From assembly GCF_002432125.1 (NCBI RefSeq), contig NZ_DJFS01000027.1, positions 5,719-69,718 of the forward strand: a stretch of 64,000 nucleotides of DNA. The letters are read 5' to 3'. The notes under the pieces were generated by a model. The model made no database searches. It was not told the DNA's origin and saw only the letters and a list, made by a program, of their open reading frames with translations. Positions 45,434 through 55,245 of the stretch are shown here, piece by piece (positions within the stretch are counted from its first letter, which is position 1; each line of letters opens with the position of its first letter). The translations under genes and the position numbers were made by a program. The stretch is from Brevundimonas sp. UBA5866 (GTDB lineage Bacteria > Pseudomonadota > Alphaproteobacteria > Caulobacterales > Caulobacteraceae).

Positions 45434-46369
45434 GTGGCCCTTCGCAAACTTTTTGCCGGAATGCGCGATTTTGCGTTCGTACTGGCTGCTACAGTCACCG
45501 TTCTGTTCTTCCTGCTTCGCCTGACCGGCGACCCCGCTGTCGTACTGGCGGGTGAAGGCGCCACCGCCGACCAGATCGAAGCCATTCGCGTCGATAACGG
45601 CTTTGATAAGCCCTTGCCCATCCAATATCTGGGCACGGTCGCACGTCTGGCCCAGGGGGATTTCGGCAAGTCGCTGCTGGACGGCACCCCCGCAATGGAA
45701 AAAGTACTGGCCGCCCTGCCCGCTACCCTGATGCTGGCGGCAATGGCCATTACGCTGAACCTGATCGTGTCACTGCCTCTGGGGGCATGGCTGGGCCAAA
45801 GCCAGACATCGAAATCACGCAAGGCTGTGCGCGCCTTCCTGTCGGTGCTTCAGGGCTTTCCGGGCTTTGTTATCGCCCTGCTGCTGATCAATCTGTTTGC
45901 CGCCAGTCTCGAATGGTTGCCGTCTATCGGCTTTTCGGGGCCGGCAACGTGGATTCTGCCCGTCGTGTCGGTGGTCTGCTTCCTTGCGCCCAAACTGATC
46001 CGCGTGGTCGAGGCCAATACCTGGGCCGCTCTGAACGCCAATTTCGTTCGCACCGCCCGCTCGATCGGCGCATCCGATAGCGTGATCCTGTGGCGTCATG
46101 TCCTGCCCAACTCGCTGCTCGGGGCTGTGGCCCTGATCGGTGCCGAGATCGCCTTCATGCTGACCGGCCTGGTGGTCATCGAGACGATTTTCGCCTGGCC
46201 CGGTATCGGCTGGTTGCTGGTGCAATCCACGCTGAACCTCGACTTCCCTGTGGTTCAGGCCGTGGTGATCGTGATGGTGGTGTCGGTCTTCCTCAGCAAT
46301 GCCCTAACCGAAGCGGTGCAGGTGATGCTGGACCCCCGCATCCGTGTCGGCGCGAGGGCAGACAAATGA
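45434..46369 (+). CDS. Oligopeptide-type ABC permease (DppB-like)
   Basis: 311-residue inner-membrane permease, first of a pair. Six helices are predicted. The family features are the N-terminal segment LRLTGDPAVVLAGEGATADQIEAIRVDNGFDKPLPIQYLG and the EAA loop NFVRTARSIGASDSVILWRHVLPNSLLG that contacts the ATPases. GTG start. The following permease starts in an ATGA overlap. Peptides, opines or other amino compounds are usual substrates; no specific one can be assigned. Confidence 0.9.
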   Translation: MALRKLFAGMRDFAFVLAATVTVLFFLLRLTGDPAVVLAGEGATADQIEAIRVDNGFDKPLPIQYLGTVARLAQGDFGKSLLDGTPAMEKVLAALPATLMLAAMAITLNLIVSLPLGAWLGQSQTSKSRKAVRAFLSVLQGFPGFVIALLLINLFAASLEWLPSIGFSGPATWILPVVSVVCFLAPKLIRVVEANTWAALNANFVRTARSIGASDSVILWRHVLPNSLLGAVALIGAEIAFMLTGLVVIETIFAWPGIGWLLVQSTLNLDFPVVQAVVIVMVVSVFLSNALTEAVQVMLDPRIRVGARADK

Positions 46370-47178
46370 GCCCCGCAAAGATCATCCGCTCGCCGCTGCT
46401 GCCGCTTGGTATTGTCGGCCTTGTCTGCGCGCTCAGCATACTGCTCGGCGATATGCTTTCAGGGCACGACCATCGGGCCATCGACCTGACTGCCCGCCTG
46501 TTGCCGCCTCTGTCGCCCGGCCATCTTCTGGGCACCGACGAACTGGGACGTGACCAGTTGGCCCGTCTGCTGACCGGCCTGCGCTGGTCTGTCGGGGCGG
46601 CATTCTGCGCCACGGTCATCGCCTTCTGCATCGGTTCGACCTTCGGGATCCTGGCCGCGCACAAGGGCGGTCTGCTGGGATCGGCCCTGCGCCTGCTGAC
46701 CACCTTCACCCAGTCCTTCCCCTCCTTCGTCATGGCCGTGACCGTCATCGCAATCCTGGGCGACAGCGGCTTTGTGGCCCTGACCCTAACCTTGGGTCTT
46801 GTGACGTGGCCGGTCTTCTCGCGCGTCGTCTATGCCGAGGCCCGCAGCCTGTTCCAGCGCGAATATGTCCAGGCCGCGGAAATGACCGGCATGTCCAAGA
46901 TGCGCCTGTATCTGCATCATGTTCTGCCCGCGCTCATTCCCACTCTGTCGGTGCTGGTGGTCTTCCACTTTGCCGAAATGATCGTGGCCGAAGGCGCGCT
47001 GTCCTTCCTCGGCATCGGTGCGCCGCTGGGTGCTGCGACATGGGGGGCCATGCTCAGCGAAGGCCGTGGCTACATGCTCGAAGCGCCGTGGCTGACCCTC
47101 GCTCCCGCTCTGGCAATGGTCATCATCATCGTATCCGCCCACCGTCTGGGCCAGTATCTGCGGAACATCACCCGATGA
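46366..47178 (+). CDS. Oligopeptide-type ABC permease (DppC-like)
   Basis: 270 residues, about six helices. DppC signatures: HLLGTDELGRDQLARLLTGLRWS near the N-terminus and the EAA loop EYVQAAEMTGMSKMRLYLHHVLPALIPT, then EGALSFLGIGAPLGAATWGAML. Starts within the ATGA overlap after the DppB-like gene and overlaps the first ATPase gene in the same way. Confidence 0.92.
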   Translation: MSPAKIIRSPLLPLGIVGLVCALSILLGDMLSGHDHRAIDLTARLLPPLSPGHLLGTDELGRDQLARLLTGLRWSVGAAFCATVIAFCIGSTFGILAAHKGGLLGSALRLLTTFTQSFPSFVMAVTVIAILGDSGFVALTLTLGLVTWPVFSRVVYAEARSLFQREYVQAAEMTGMSKMRLYLHHVLPALIPTLSVLVVFHFAEMIVAEGALSFLGIGAPLGAATWGAMLSEGRGYMLEAPWLTLAPALAMVIIIVSAHRLGQYLRNITR

Positions 47179-47990
47179 GCGCCGTCACCCATTCCGATAT
47201 CGCGCTCGACGTCAAAGGCCTGCGGCTGGAAGCCGTCGACGGTGGCCGCGTTCTGGTGCCTTCTCTGGATCTGCAGATCCGCCGTGGCGAGATACTGGGC
47301 CTTGTGGGCGAGTCCGGCTCGGGCAAGACCCTGACCTGTTTCGGTATCGCAGGACTGCTGCCGTCCGGCGTGCGCATGACATCAGGCGAGATCGTCCTCG
47401 ACGGCCAGCGCATCGACAACCGCTCCGAAAAGGAATGGCGCTCCATCCGTGGCGGCCAGATCGGCATGATCTTCCAGGACCCGCTGTCGTCGTTCAATCC
47501 GGTCAAGACCATCGGCGCGATCCTGATTGAATCGGCCCGTCGCCATCAGAACCTGTCAAAAGCCGATGCCCGCGCCCTTGCTATTGATATTCTGAAGTCG
47601 ATGCACCTGCCGGGCAGCAATGCCTGTGTGGATGCCTATCCGCACCAGCTTTCCGGTGGCCAGCGACAGCGCGCAATGATCGGTCTGGCAATGATCAACA
47701 ACCCTGCCCTGCTGCTGGCGGACGAGCCGACCACGGCGCTGGATCCGACCGTTCAACTGCAGATCCTCGCCCTGATGCGCCGCAAGGTGTCGAACAGCGC
47801 AGGTCTGATGGTCACCCACGACATTGCCGCCGCCGCCGCCATCTGCGACCGGCTGGCCGTGATGCTGGAAGGCCGGATCATCGAGGAAGGCCCGACGCGC
47901 GCCATACTGTCGGCCCCGCAGCACGACTTTACCCGCCAGCTTCTGGCCGCCGCCCCTATCGGCACAGTGAAACGCGGAGACGACCGATGA
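47175..47990 (+). CDS. ABC ATPase (DppD-like)
   Basis: 271-residue ATP-binding subunit. Walker A GESGSGKT, signature LSGGQRQR, Walker [15 protein letters not shown], switch His in MVTHD. Shorter than typical DppD (about 325) because it lacks the C-terminal oligopeptide/dipeptide extension with Cys ligands. Coupled at both ends by ATGA overlaps. Confidence 0.92.
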   Translation: MSAVTHSDIALDVKGLRLEAVDGGRVLVPSLDLQIRRGEILGLVGESGSGKTLTCFGIAGLLPSGVRMTSGEIVLDGQRIDNRSEKEWRSIRGGQIGMIFQDPLSSFNPVKTIGAILIESARRHQNLSKADARALAIDILKSMHLPGSNACVDAYPHQLSGGQRQRAMIGLAMINNPALLLADEPTTALDPTVQLQILALMRRKVSNSAGLMVTHDIAAAAAICDRLAVMLEGRIIEEGPTRAILSAPQHDFTRQLLAAAPIGTVKRGDDR

Positions 47991-48880
47991 GCCTGCTCCA
48001 AATCCGTGACATCAGCGTTTCCTACGGCGACGGCCCGTCAAGAAAGACGGTGCTGGCCGATGCCTCTTTGACACTCGAAGCCGGACAGGTTGCCGCCATC
48101 GTGGGCGAGTCCGGTTCTGGCAAGTCCAGTCTGGTGCGTGCAGTTGCCGGTCTGGTCGATCCGGCGGCGGGTGAAATCCTGCTGAACGGGCAAAAGCTGC
48201 TGCCGCTGCGCAAACGCGACAAGGCGACCCTGCACGCCATCCAGATGGTGTTTCAGGACCCGGGTGCCAGTTTGAACCCGCGCCACACCGCGGGACAGAT
48301 TCTGGACGAGGCCCTGCTGGTCAAGGGCGGTCGAACCGCCGCCCAGCGAAAGAGCCGCACGGCAGAACTTCTGGCACTGGTGCATCTGGACGAACGCCTT
48401 GCCGGTCTTCGGCCCGCCGCCCTTTCGGGTGGACAGAAGCAGCGCCTCGCCATTGCCCGCGCCCTGGCGATGGAGCCGCAGATCCTGATCGCCGACGAGG
48501 CGCTGTCGGCGCTCGACTTTGCCAATCAGGACAAGATTTCCACCCTGCTGCAATCGCTGACGCAGGAACTGGGTCTGGCCATGCTGTTCGTATCGCACGA
48601 CATGCGCAGCGTGCGCCGCATGGCCGATCAGGTGTGTGTCATCCAGAACGGCCGGATCATCGAACAGGGGCCGGTCGCACAGGTGCTGTACCATCCGAGC
48701 ACGGCCTATACCCAGTTGTTGCTGGCTGCGGCACTCAACCCCACGGCCGCCTTGGCCGATCCACGCCTGTCCGCCCTGCTGGAAGACGGCGCGGCGATCG
48801 ATGACGGCGTTCTGGCCGGGGTGATGGAGATTATCCGCAGCGATGCCCGAATGCCCCCTTCAGGTGAGGGGATGGCCTGA
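47987..48880 (+). CDS. ABC ATPase (DppF-like)
   Basis: 297-residue second ATP-binding subunit. Walker A GESGSGKS, signature ALSGGQKQRLAIA, Walker B ILIADEALSALDFANQ, switch His FVSHD. The usual EPTSALD reads EALSALD, common in DppF types. Forms a heterodimer with the upstream ATPase. The binding-protein gene begins one base after its stop. Confidence 0.92.
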   Translation: MSLLQIRDISVSYGDGPSRKTVLADASLTLEAGQVAAIVGESGSGKSSLVRAVAGLVDPAAGEILLNGQKLLPLRKRDKATLHAIQMVFQDPGASLNPRHTAGQILDEALLVKGGRTAAQRKSRTAELLALVHLDERLAGLRPAALSGGQKQRLAIARALAMEPQILIADEALSALDFANQDKISTLLQSLTQELGLAMLFVSHDMRSVRRMADQVCVIQNGRIIEQGPVAQVLYHPSTAYTQLLLAAALNPTAALADPRLSALLEDGAAIDDGVLAGVMEIIRSDARMPPSGEGMA

Positions 48881-48881
48881 G

Positions 48882-50414
48882 ATGAAGATGACTTCGTTCA
48901 AATCCCTGTTGGCCGGTATGGCCTGTGCGACTGCGCTGGGTGTCGCCGCCTGCGGCCCCACGGCCCCGCAGAATGACCAGGTGTTGCGCGTGGCAGCGGG
49001 CTCCCTGCCCTCCAGTCTCGGCAACCCTTTCCGTGGCAACAGCCGCCCCGGTTCGCTGATCTGGCTGGCCATCTATGACGGGCTGACAGCCATCGACGAC
49101 GACGGCCAACTGAAACCCGGCCTCGCGACGGAATGGACACTGGTCGAGCCGACCGTCTGGCGTTTCAGAATCCGCGAGGGTGTCCGCTATTCCAACGGCC
49201 GCGTCTTCGATGCTGCGGCGGCCAAGGGCGTGTTTGACTATCTGGCCTCCGAGGAGGGCAAGCGCACCCTGATCGGTGCCGAGAACCGCGGCATTGCCTC
49301 GACCCGTGTGGTCGGCCCGCTGGAACTGGAAATCGTCACAGCCCGGCCCGATCCGGTGCTGCCGCGTCGTCTGGCCGCTGTGATGATGGTCGATGCCGAG
49401 GCGGTCAGGTCGATGGGCATGGATGCCTTTGCCCGCCAGCCTGTCGGCACCGGCGCTTTCACCATGACAGGCTGGGATCAACGCTCTCGCCAGCTGACGC
49501 TGGTTCGAAACGACAGGTCCTGGCGTCGGTCCAATATCGAGGGCGTGGTGTTCTACGAACTGCCCAGCGCGGCAGGACGCACCCAGTCGTTGCTGTCGGG
49601 TGATATCGACTTCTCACTGGTCGATCTGGAAGAGTTGGAACGCCTGCACCGCAAGGGCTACCACGTCCTGTCGTCACCCTCCGCACAGGTCAAAGCCTAC
49701 AGCTTCCGCAATGTGGGCGGTGCCGAGGACAGCCCGCTCAAAGATGTCCGTGTCCGTCAGGCCCTGAACTATGCCGTAGACAAGGACGCGATCGTCGCCC
49801 TGATGCCGGAAGGTGCCAAGGCTTCGGGCCAGCCCGCCGCCGAAGGCGTGTTCGGCTATGATCCGACCATCAGCCCCTATCCCTACGATCCGGCCAAGGC
49901 GAAACGGCTGTTGGCCGAGGCAGGCTATCCGGACGGGTTCGACCTGACGATGGAAGTCATGGTGGACGCCGCGCCGGGCGATGACTTGATCTCGCAGGCG
50001 GTCGCCGAATATTGGCGCAGCGTGGGCGTGAACACCAAGCTGAAGGTCATGACCATGCCCGACTTTTTGGCCAAATATCAGGCCAATAGCTGGGCGGGCG
50101 AGGCACTGGCCCTGTCTTGGAACAGCTTCCAGTACTACGACACGACCCGCGCGATGGAGGACTTCTCCTGCGGGCGCCGTGTGCCCTTCTTCTGTGATGA
50201 AGCCATCACCGCCGAACTGGATAAGGCCCGCCAGATCATGGACACCGACCAACGGCTGGTCGCCTATCAAAAGCTGGGCCGGATGTACCATGAGGCTGCG
50301 CCCTCGGTGTTCCTGCTCGAGCACCGCGACCTGTTCGCCTACAGCCCGCGCGTCGGCAATGTGAAAATCCGCCACCGCGTCCCCGTCTATGAAGAGATGA
50401 CGCTGGCCCGCTAA
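48882..50414 (+). CDS. Substrate-binding lipoprotein of the ABC importer
   Basis: 510-residue SBP_bac_5 (DppA/OppA family) protein. The lipobox is ALGVAAC, so it is anchored in the periplasm-facing inner membrane. Family segments: LKPGLATEWTLVEPTVWRFRIREGVRYSNG, the central DVRVRQALNYAVDKDAIVAL, and YPYDPAKAKRLLAEAGYPDGF. It delivers substrate to the permeases. ATG at 48882 (or 48888). Placing the binding protein after the ATPases is less common than first in the operon. Confidence 0.92.
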   Translation: MKMTSFKSLLAGMACATALGVAACGPTAPQNDQVLRVAAGSLPSSLGNPFRGNSRPGSLIWLAIYDGLTAIDDDGQLKPGLATEWTLVEPTVWRFRIREGVRYSNGRVFDAAAAKGVFDYLASEEGKRTLIGAENRGIASTRVVGPLELEIVTARPDPVLPRRLAAVMMVDAEAVRSMGMDAFARQPVGTGAFTMTGWDQRSRQLTLVRNDRSWRRSNIEGVVFYELPSAAGRTQSLLSGDIDFSLVDLEELERLHRKGYHVLSSPSAQVKAYSFRNVGGAEDSPLKDVRVRQALNYAVDKDAIVALMPEGAKASGQPAAEGVFGYDPTISPYPYDPAKAKRLLAEAGYPDGFDLTMEVMVDAAPGDDLISQAVAEYWRSVGVNTKLKVMTMPDFLAKYQANSWAGEALALSWNSFQYYDTTRAMEDFSCGRRVPFFCDEAITAELDKARQIMDTDQRLVAYQKLGRMYHEAAPSVFLLEHRDLFAYSPRVGNVKIRHRVPVYEEMTLAR

Positions 50415-50457
50415 GGCCCATCATTCCGCATTCCTTCGTGTACCGCCGAGCCGCCTG

Positions 50458-51906
50458 ATGACCGATACGACCGCTTCCTCCGACGTTTGGGACCTGATCA
50501 TTATCGGAGGCGGCACGGCGGGCCTGTCCACCGCCATCTTTGCCAGCGCACGTGCCCCCAGGGTCCTGTTGCTGGACACGGCAGAGGCTCTGGGCGGCAC
50601 TCTTTGGGTCGCCAACGGCCAGCTCAGCGCCGCAGGCACCCGCCTGCAAAAAGAACGCGGCATCGAGGACAGCCCGCAGGACCATTTCGACGACATCATG
50701 CGCCTCAGCCGTGGCACGGTGAACGAGGAGTTGGTGCGTCTGGCCGTGTGGAATGCCGCCGATACCTTCGACTGGCTGATGGATCAGGGCTTTGACGTCG
50801 ATCCGGCCTGTCCGGTGGATGGCGTGGGACACGAACCCTATAGCCGCGCCCGCTATTATTGGGGCCTGCAAGGCGGCGCATCGGTGCGAAAGGTGCTGGT
50901 CGGTGCCGTGGAAAAAGCGGTGTCGGAAGGTCGCCTGCAAGTGCGTCTACAGCATCGCGCGACGCGTCTGCTCACCGATGACACGGGCGCAGTCATCGGT
51001 GTCGAGGCGACCGATGCCCGGGGCACTATCCACTGCTTCAGGTCGCTCAACACCGTGCTGGCGTGCGGCGGCTATACCGCCAATCCCGAGATGTACGCGG
51101 CCCTGAACGGCCGCCCCCTCTATACCAACCTGCCCTACCGCCATTCACAGGGCGACGGCTATACGCTGGGCCAATCGGTCGGCGGCGTGTTGCGTGGACA
51201 GGAGAACTTCTTCTGCAATTTCGGCTTCCTGCTGGACGGCGAACAGCCCAAGCCGGGCATGGTCGGGCGGCTGAACACCTATCCGCAAAAGCGGTTGCCG
51301 TGGGAAATCTATGTGAATGTCCACGGAAACCGCTTCGTCCGCGAGGATATGGAATCGGTCGATGCCCGCGAAAACGCCCTGCTGGAACAGCCGGACCAGA
51401 GATATTGGGCCATCTTCGACCAGACCATTCTGGAAACGGCACCGCCGCTGGTCGCGGGTTTCGACAATGAAGGCTTCGCTGCCCTGTTCGAGCAGGGACG
51501 CCCCTTCTTCTACAAGGCCGACACGCTGGAAGAACTCGCCCAGAAGGCTGGCGTCGGTACCGACGGCCTGCTCAGCGCGGTTCGCGGCTATAATTTCGGC
51601 GTCGCTTCCGGCAACGACTTCTTCGGGCGCAGACATCTGCCTGCCCCCATCGCCAATGGGCCATTCTATGCCATTCGTGTCCAAGGCGCGGCCGTATCAA
51701 GCGCAGTGGGCCTGTCAGTAGACAACAAGCTGCGTGTCATCCGCGCCGGTGGACAACCCGTCAGCGGTCTTTGGGCTGCCGGAGAGATCATCGGCGCCAG
51801 CCAGACAATGGGCCGTGCCGTCTGCGGCGGCATGATGGCAACACCGGCGCTGACGTTCGGGCGTCTGCTGGGTCAGAAACTGATCGCGTTGGGCGATCCG
51901 CAATGA
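50458..51906 (+). CDS. FAD-dependent oxidoreductase (FrdA-like)
   Basis: 482-residue flavoprotein of the fumarate reductase/succinate dehydrogenase/3-ketosteroid dehydrogenase family. Dinucleotide motif GGGTAG (17-22), then LLDTAEALGGTLWVANGQLSAAG. The cap and C-terminal FAD segment include HGNRFVREDME, GAAVSSAVGLSVDNKLRVI and GLWAAGEIIGASQTMGRAVCGGMMATPALTFGR. Soluble and without signal peptide. Part of the importer operon (43 bases after the binding protein; overlaps the hydrolase), so it likely oxidises or reduces the imported compound. Tricarballylate-dehydrogenase-like enzymes are an alternative. Confidence 0.85.
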   Translation: MTDTTASSDVWDLIIIGGGTAGLSTAIFASARAPRVLLLDTAEALGGTLWVANGQLSAAGTRLQKERGIEDSPQDHFDDIMRLSRGTVNEELVRLAVWNAADTFDWLMDQGFDVDPACPVDGVGHEPYSRARYYWGLQGGASVRKVLVGAVEKAVSEGRLQVRLQHRATRLLTDDTGAVIGVEATDARGTIHCFRSLNTVLACGGYTANPEMYAALNGRPLYTNLPYRHSQGDGYTLGQSVGGVLRGQENFFCNFGFLLDGEQPKPGMVGRLNTYPQKRLPWEIYVNVHGNRFVREDMESVDARENALLEQPDQRYWAIFDQTILETAPPLVAGFDNEGFAALFEQGRPFFYKADTLEELAQKAGVGTDGLLSAVRGYNFGVASGNDFFGRRHLPAPIANGPFYAIRVQGAAVSSAVGLSVDNKLRVIRAGGQPVSGLWAAGEIIGASQTMGRAVCGGMMATPALTFGRLLGQKLIALGDPQ

Positions 51907-52712
51907 CCACGCCCCTGGTCTGCGGACGCCGCACCTATGTGAACGGCCTGTGGGGTCAGGTCCACATCAGGGAATGGGGTGAAGGGCCGCCGCTGGTCCT
52001 GCTGCACCAGACGCCGTGGAACGGCATCCAGTTCCACAAACTGGCCCCGCTGCTGGCCGCGGCAGGCTGGCGTGTCATCGCCCCCGACACACCGGGTTAC
52101 GGCCTGTCCGAACCGTCCCCCTCTCCTCCGGATATCGAAGACTATGCCGCCAATCTGGAAGTCACGCTGCACGCACTGGGCATAGACAGGGCGATCATCG
52201 GCGGCCATCACACCGGAGCCCTGATCGCCTCGGCCTTTGCCGCCCTCAGTCCGGCTATGGTGCGGGGGCTGGTTCTGCACAATCCGCCCCTCTATTCCGC
52301 CAGCGAACGCGAACAGCGACAGTCCATGCCGCACCGCGCCTTCGCTCCGGTCGAGGGCGGCAGCCACTTTGTCGATCGCTGGGCCTTTATGCGCGATTTT
52401 GCCGATCCGAACCTGTCGGTCGAGAACCTGCATCTGGCGAACCTGGCCTATTATTTGAACGATATTCGCGCCGATCACGGGCATTCGGCGGCCTATCGCT
52501 TCGATCTGGCGGCGCTGCTGCCGCTGGTTTCGGCTCCTGCGCTATTGCTTTCGAGTCGGCTTGATCCTGTCTCCGGTCACGCCGAGAGGTTCCAGAACCT
52601 GCATCCGCACTGGAATCTGGTCCATCTGGACGGTGGCTCCGCAAATATTCTGGAGCAGCCTGAAATCTGGTCAGAGGTATGCCTTTCCTACCTCAAAACC
52701 CTTCCAGCTTAG
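51903..52712 (+). CDS. Alpha/beta-hydrolase fold protein with altered triad
   Basis: 269 residues with a clear alpha/beta-hydrolase core: oxyanion loop LLHQTPWNG, APDTPGYGLSE, and nucleophile elbow IIGGHHTGALIAS. The elbow reads G-H-H103-T-G, so His replaces the usual Ser/Asp/Cys. At the C-terminus the usual GGH reads LDGGSANILEQPE, so the catalytic His is also absent; the acid (RLDPVSGH) remains. It may use other chemistry or be non-catalytic. Last gene of the importer operon, in ATGA overlap with the flavoprotein. Confidence 0.82.
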   Translation: MTTPLVCGRRTYVNGLWGQVHIREWGEGPPLVLLHQTPWNGIQFHKLAPLLAAAGWRVIAPDTPGYGLSEPSPSPPDIEDYAANLEVTLHALGIDRAIIGGHHTGALIASAFAALSPAMVRGLVLHNPPLYSASEREQRQSMPHRAFAPVEGGSHFVDRWAFMRDFADPNLSVENLHLANLAYYLNDIRADHGHSAAYRFDLAALLPLVSAPALLLSSRLDPVSGHAERFQNLHPHWNLVHLDGGSANILEQPEIWSEVCLSYLKTLPA

Positions 52713-52852
52713 GCATTACGGCTCTTAAACGCCCTTAAGGTATTGAATTGCAGTCCTCATCTCATCATTCCCTTTGATTACAACGGGTGTGTTGACAATG
52801 CCTCATGTCATAAATCGCTGATTTTCGTCTTTTACCGAACGCTCTTACGTGA

Positions 52853-52905
52853 TTGACAGAGCGCGGATGGGCGTACAGTCTTCAAACGTATTGAATATAA
52901 TACGT
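52853..52905 (+). promoter_or_regulatory. TonB receptor promoter with regulon operator 2
   Basis: TTGACA at 52853-52858 is a good -35 element; a loose -10 lies near 52874-52881. Directly downstream, 52886-52905, is the longest operator copy, with seven-base arms ACGTATT and AATACGT around GAATAT. Its position over the transcription start suits repression. Confidence 0.7.
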
Positions 52906-52934
52906 GTGCGCTCGACGCATCGAGGGGAAGAAGA

Positions 52935-55109
52935 ATGGCTATTCGTGCAATGACGCTGGCGGGGACCAGCATCGCTGCAATTTTGGCTGGTGCAGCAATG
53001 CCTGCAATGGCCCAGTCTGCCGGTGGTGAACCGGCGGTACAGGTTGACGAGATCATCGTCACCGCCCGCAAAACCAGCGAAAGATTGCAGGAAGTGCCGC
53101 TGGCCATCACGGCCATGAACGCACAGGACATGCAGCGTCGCGGCGTGCGCGAAGTAGCCGACCTTTCATCGGTCGCACCGGGCCTGAACATCGAGAAGGA
53201 TCAGGGCCGTCGCTTCGAGCGCCCTGTGATCCGCGGTCAGGCCAACGTGTTCGGCTCGCCGAACGCCGCCTCCTTCATCGATGGCGTCTATATTCCGGAC
53301 TCGCTGTTCGCGACCGAACTGGCCTTCGTGGACCAGATCGAAGTCATCAAGGGCCCGCAGTCGGCTCTGTATGGCCGCCAGACCTTCTCGGGTGCCATCA
53401 GCTACACCACCCGTCGCCCGTCGAACGACCGCGAACTGCTGCTGCGTGGCACGGCCGCACAGCACGACGAGTACAATCTGCTGGCCGGTATCTCCGGCCC
53501 GATCGTCGAAGACAAGCTGTCGGCCCAGGCCTCGTTCAACTACTACACCTATGGCGGCGAGTACCGTAACAACGCGCCGGGCGACTCTTCCGACGGCCGT
53601 ATGCTGGGTCAGGAAAAGACCGTCGGCGGTACGCTGGCACTGAGCTATACCCCGACCCCGAACCTCAGCTTCCTGCTGCGCGCCTCGTACGCCCACAATG
53701 ACGACGGCCACGAGCCGATGGCGATGCAGCGCGCCACGGCCAACAACTGCTATCTGTCATCGCGCACCCAGTACTATTGCGGTGCCATCAAGGTGACGCC
53801 GGACATGATCGGCTTCAATCTGGATGAAGTCGACGGCGGTGGCGTCGAGCGCAAGACGGGCCGTCTGAGCCTGACGACCGAATACGATCTGAACGGCTAC
53901 ACCCTTACCTCGATCACGGCCTACAACAACTCCGAAGAGGACCGTAAGGCCGACCTCGACTATCAGCCGACGCGTCTGCTGGCGGGTTCGCTGCACGTCA
54001 ACGACCAGATCGACATCGAAGGCGTCAGCCAGGAGTTCCGCATCACCTCCCCGCAGGGCGAGCGCCTGCGCTGGATGGCCGGTGCCTATTACTTCAACAG
54101 CGACCGCTGGGACGGACGTTACCGCTACGTCACCAAGGCCCTGCAGAACAACGGCACCATCGGCACCACCAACCTGGCCGCCTTCGGCCTGGTCGGTTAC
54201 GACTTCACCGACAAGCTGTCGGGTACGGCTGAACTGCGCGTCGCCGAGGAAGAACTGACGCTGACCGGCGGGGATTCCAACTTCAACCTGGGTGCGACCT
54301 ACCGCTCGACCAACCCACGTGTGACCCTGTCGTACAAGCAGAGCGATAACTTCATGCTGTACGGCCTGGTCGCCAAGGGCAACAAGCCGGGCGGCTTCAA
54401 CACCGACGTGCGTCTGGCCCCTGCCGACCGTACCTACGGCGAAGAAACCGCATGGAACTATGAAGTCGGCTTCAAGAGCGACCTGTTCGACCGTCGTGTC
54501 CGCCTGAACGTGGCCGGCTACTTCATCGACTGGACAAACCAGCAGATGACGCAGGTGGCCCAGCTGTCCTCCACCGAAACCGTATCCTTCATCCGCAACG
54601 TGGGTGAAGTCGAGGTGAAGGGCATCGAGGTCGAGGCTCAAGGCAAGATCACCGCTGACTGGCTGGTCCGCGGCACCTTCGCCTATGCCGACAGCGAATA
54701 CACCAAGGCCTTCGATCCGGACCTTCCGGCCCTGACCGGCGGCAGCTCGGACATTTCGGGCAACGCCATTCCGAACGCGCCGAAGATCCAGTACTCGCTG
54801 GGCACCAACTACGCTTGGCACATCGGCGAGAACCGCTTCTTCGTGGACGGCACCTATGCCTTCCGCTCCAAGAAGTACGATCAGGTCGCCAACCTGGCCT
54901 GGGTTGACGGTCGCGACACCGCCAACATCCAGTTGGGCTGGGAGCGCGGTCCGCATCGTGTGATCCTGTTCGGCCGCAACATCTTCGACAACATCGATCC
55001 GGTCGGCATCGTCCGTTACTCGGACTTCTCTGCCAGCCCGAAACGCGGCTTCGTCGGCTCGCTGCCGCGCGGTCGCCAGTTCGGCCTGACCTACGAGGCG
55101 AACTTCTAA
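52935..55109 (+). CDS. TonB-dependent outer membrane receptor
   Basis: 724-residue receptor for active uptake across the outer membrane. Signal peptide ends MPAMAQ (about residue 27). The TonB box region is VDEIIVTARK. The plug has SVAPGLNIEKDQGRRFERPVIRGQ and DQIEVIKGPQSALYGRQTFSGAISYTTRRP; the C-terminal barrel ends GLTYEANF with Phe. A strong GAGGGGAAGAAG ribosome site precedes the ATG. Regulated by the shared operator, hence probably imports the same compound as the ABC system upstream; no siderophore or sugar marker genes are adjacent. Confidence 0.95.
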   Translation: MAIRAMTLAGTSIAAILAGAAMPAMAQSAGGEPAVQVDEIIVTARKTSERLQEVPLAITAMNAQDMQRRGVREVADLSSVAPGLNIEKDQGRRFERPVIRGQANVFGSPNAASFIDGVYIPDSLFATELAFVDQIEVIKGPQSALYGRQTFSGAISYTTRRPSNDRELLLRGTAAQHDEYNLLAGISGPIVEDKLSAQASFNYYTYGGEYRNNAPGDSSDGRMLGQEKTVGGTLALSYTPTPNLSFLLRASYAHNDDGHEPMAMQRATANNCYLSSRTQYYCGAIKVTPDMIGFNLDEVDGGGVERKTGRLSLTTEYDLNGYTLTSITAYNNSEEDRKADLDYQPTRLLAGSLHVNDQIDIEGVSQEFRITSPQGERLRWMAGAYYFNSDRWDGRYRYVTKALQNNGTIGTTNLAAFGLVGYDFTDKLSGTAELRVAEEELTLTGGDSNFNLGATYRSTNPRVTLSYKQSDNFMLYGLVAKGNKPGGFNTDVRLAPADRTYGEETAWNYEVGFKSDLFDRRVRLNVAGYFIDWTNQQMTQVAQLSSTETVSFIRNVGEVEVKGIEVEAQGKITADWLVRGTFAYADSEYTKAFDPDLPALTGGSSDISGNAIPNAPKIQYSLGTNYAWHIGENRFFVDGTYAFRSKKYDQVANLAWVDGRDTANIQLGWERGPHRVILFGRNIFDNIDPVGIVRYSDFSASPKRGFVGSLPRGRQFGLTYEANF

Positions 55110-55131
55110 GCCTCAAGGCCATCAGCCACCC

Positions 55132-55165
55132 GAAGCCCGCGGAGACATCCGCGGGCTTCTTTTTT
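55132..55165 (+). terminator. Terminator after TonB receptor
   Basis: Perfect 12-bp stem (55132-55143 with 55148-55159), GACA loop, six T. Confidence 0.9.
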
Positions 55166-55188
55166 GGCCTGGTGGCTATCCAGCGCAG

Positions 55189-55223
55189 CAAAAAGGCCCC
55201 GATCCATAAGGACCGGGGCCTTT
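55189..55223 (-). terminator. Terminator after the methyltransferase (leftward)
   Basis: Near-perfect AAAGGCCCCG.../...CGGGGCCTTT stem; the A-run at 55190-55194 gives a T-run on the minus strand. Lies 23 bases past the methyltransferase stop. Confidence 0.85.
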
Positions 55224-55245
55224 CCGCAAGGAAGAGGTTCGTGGC

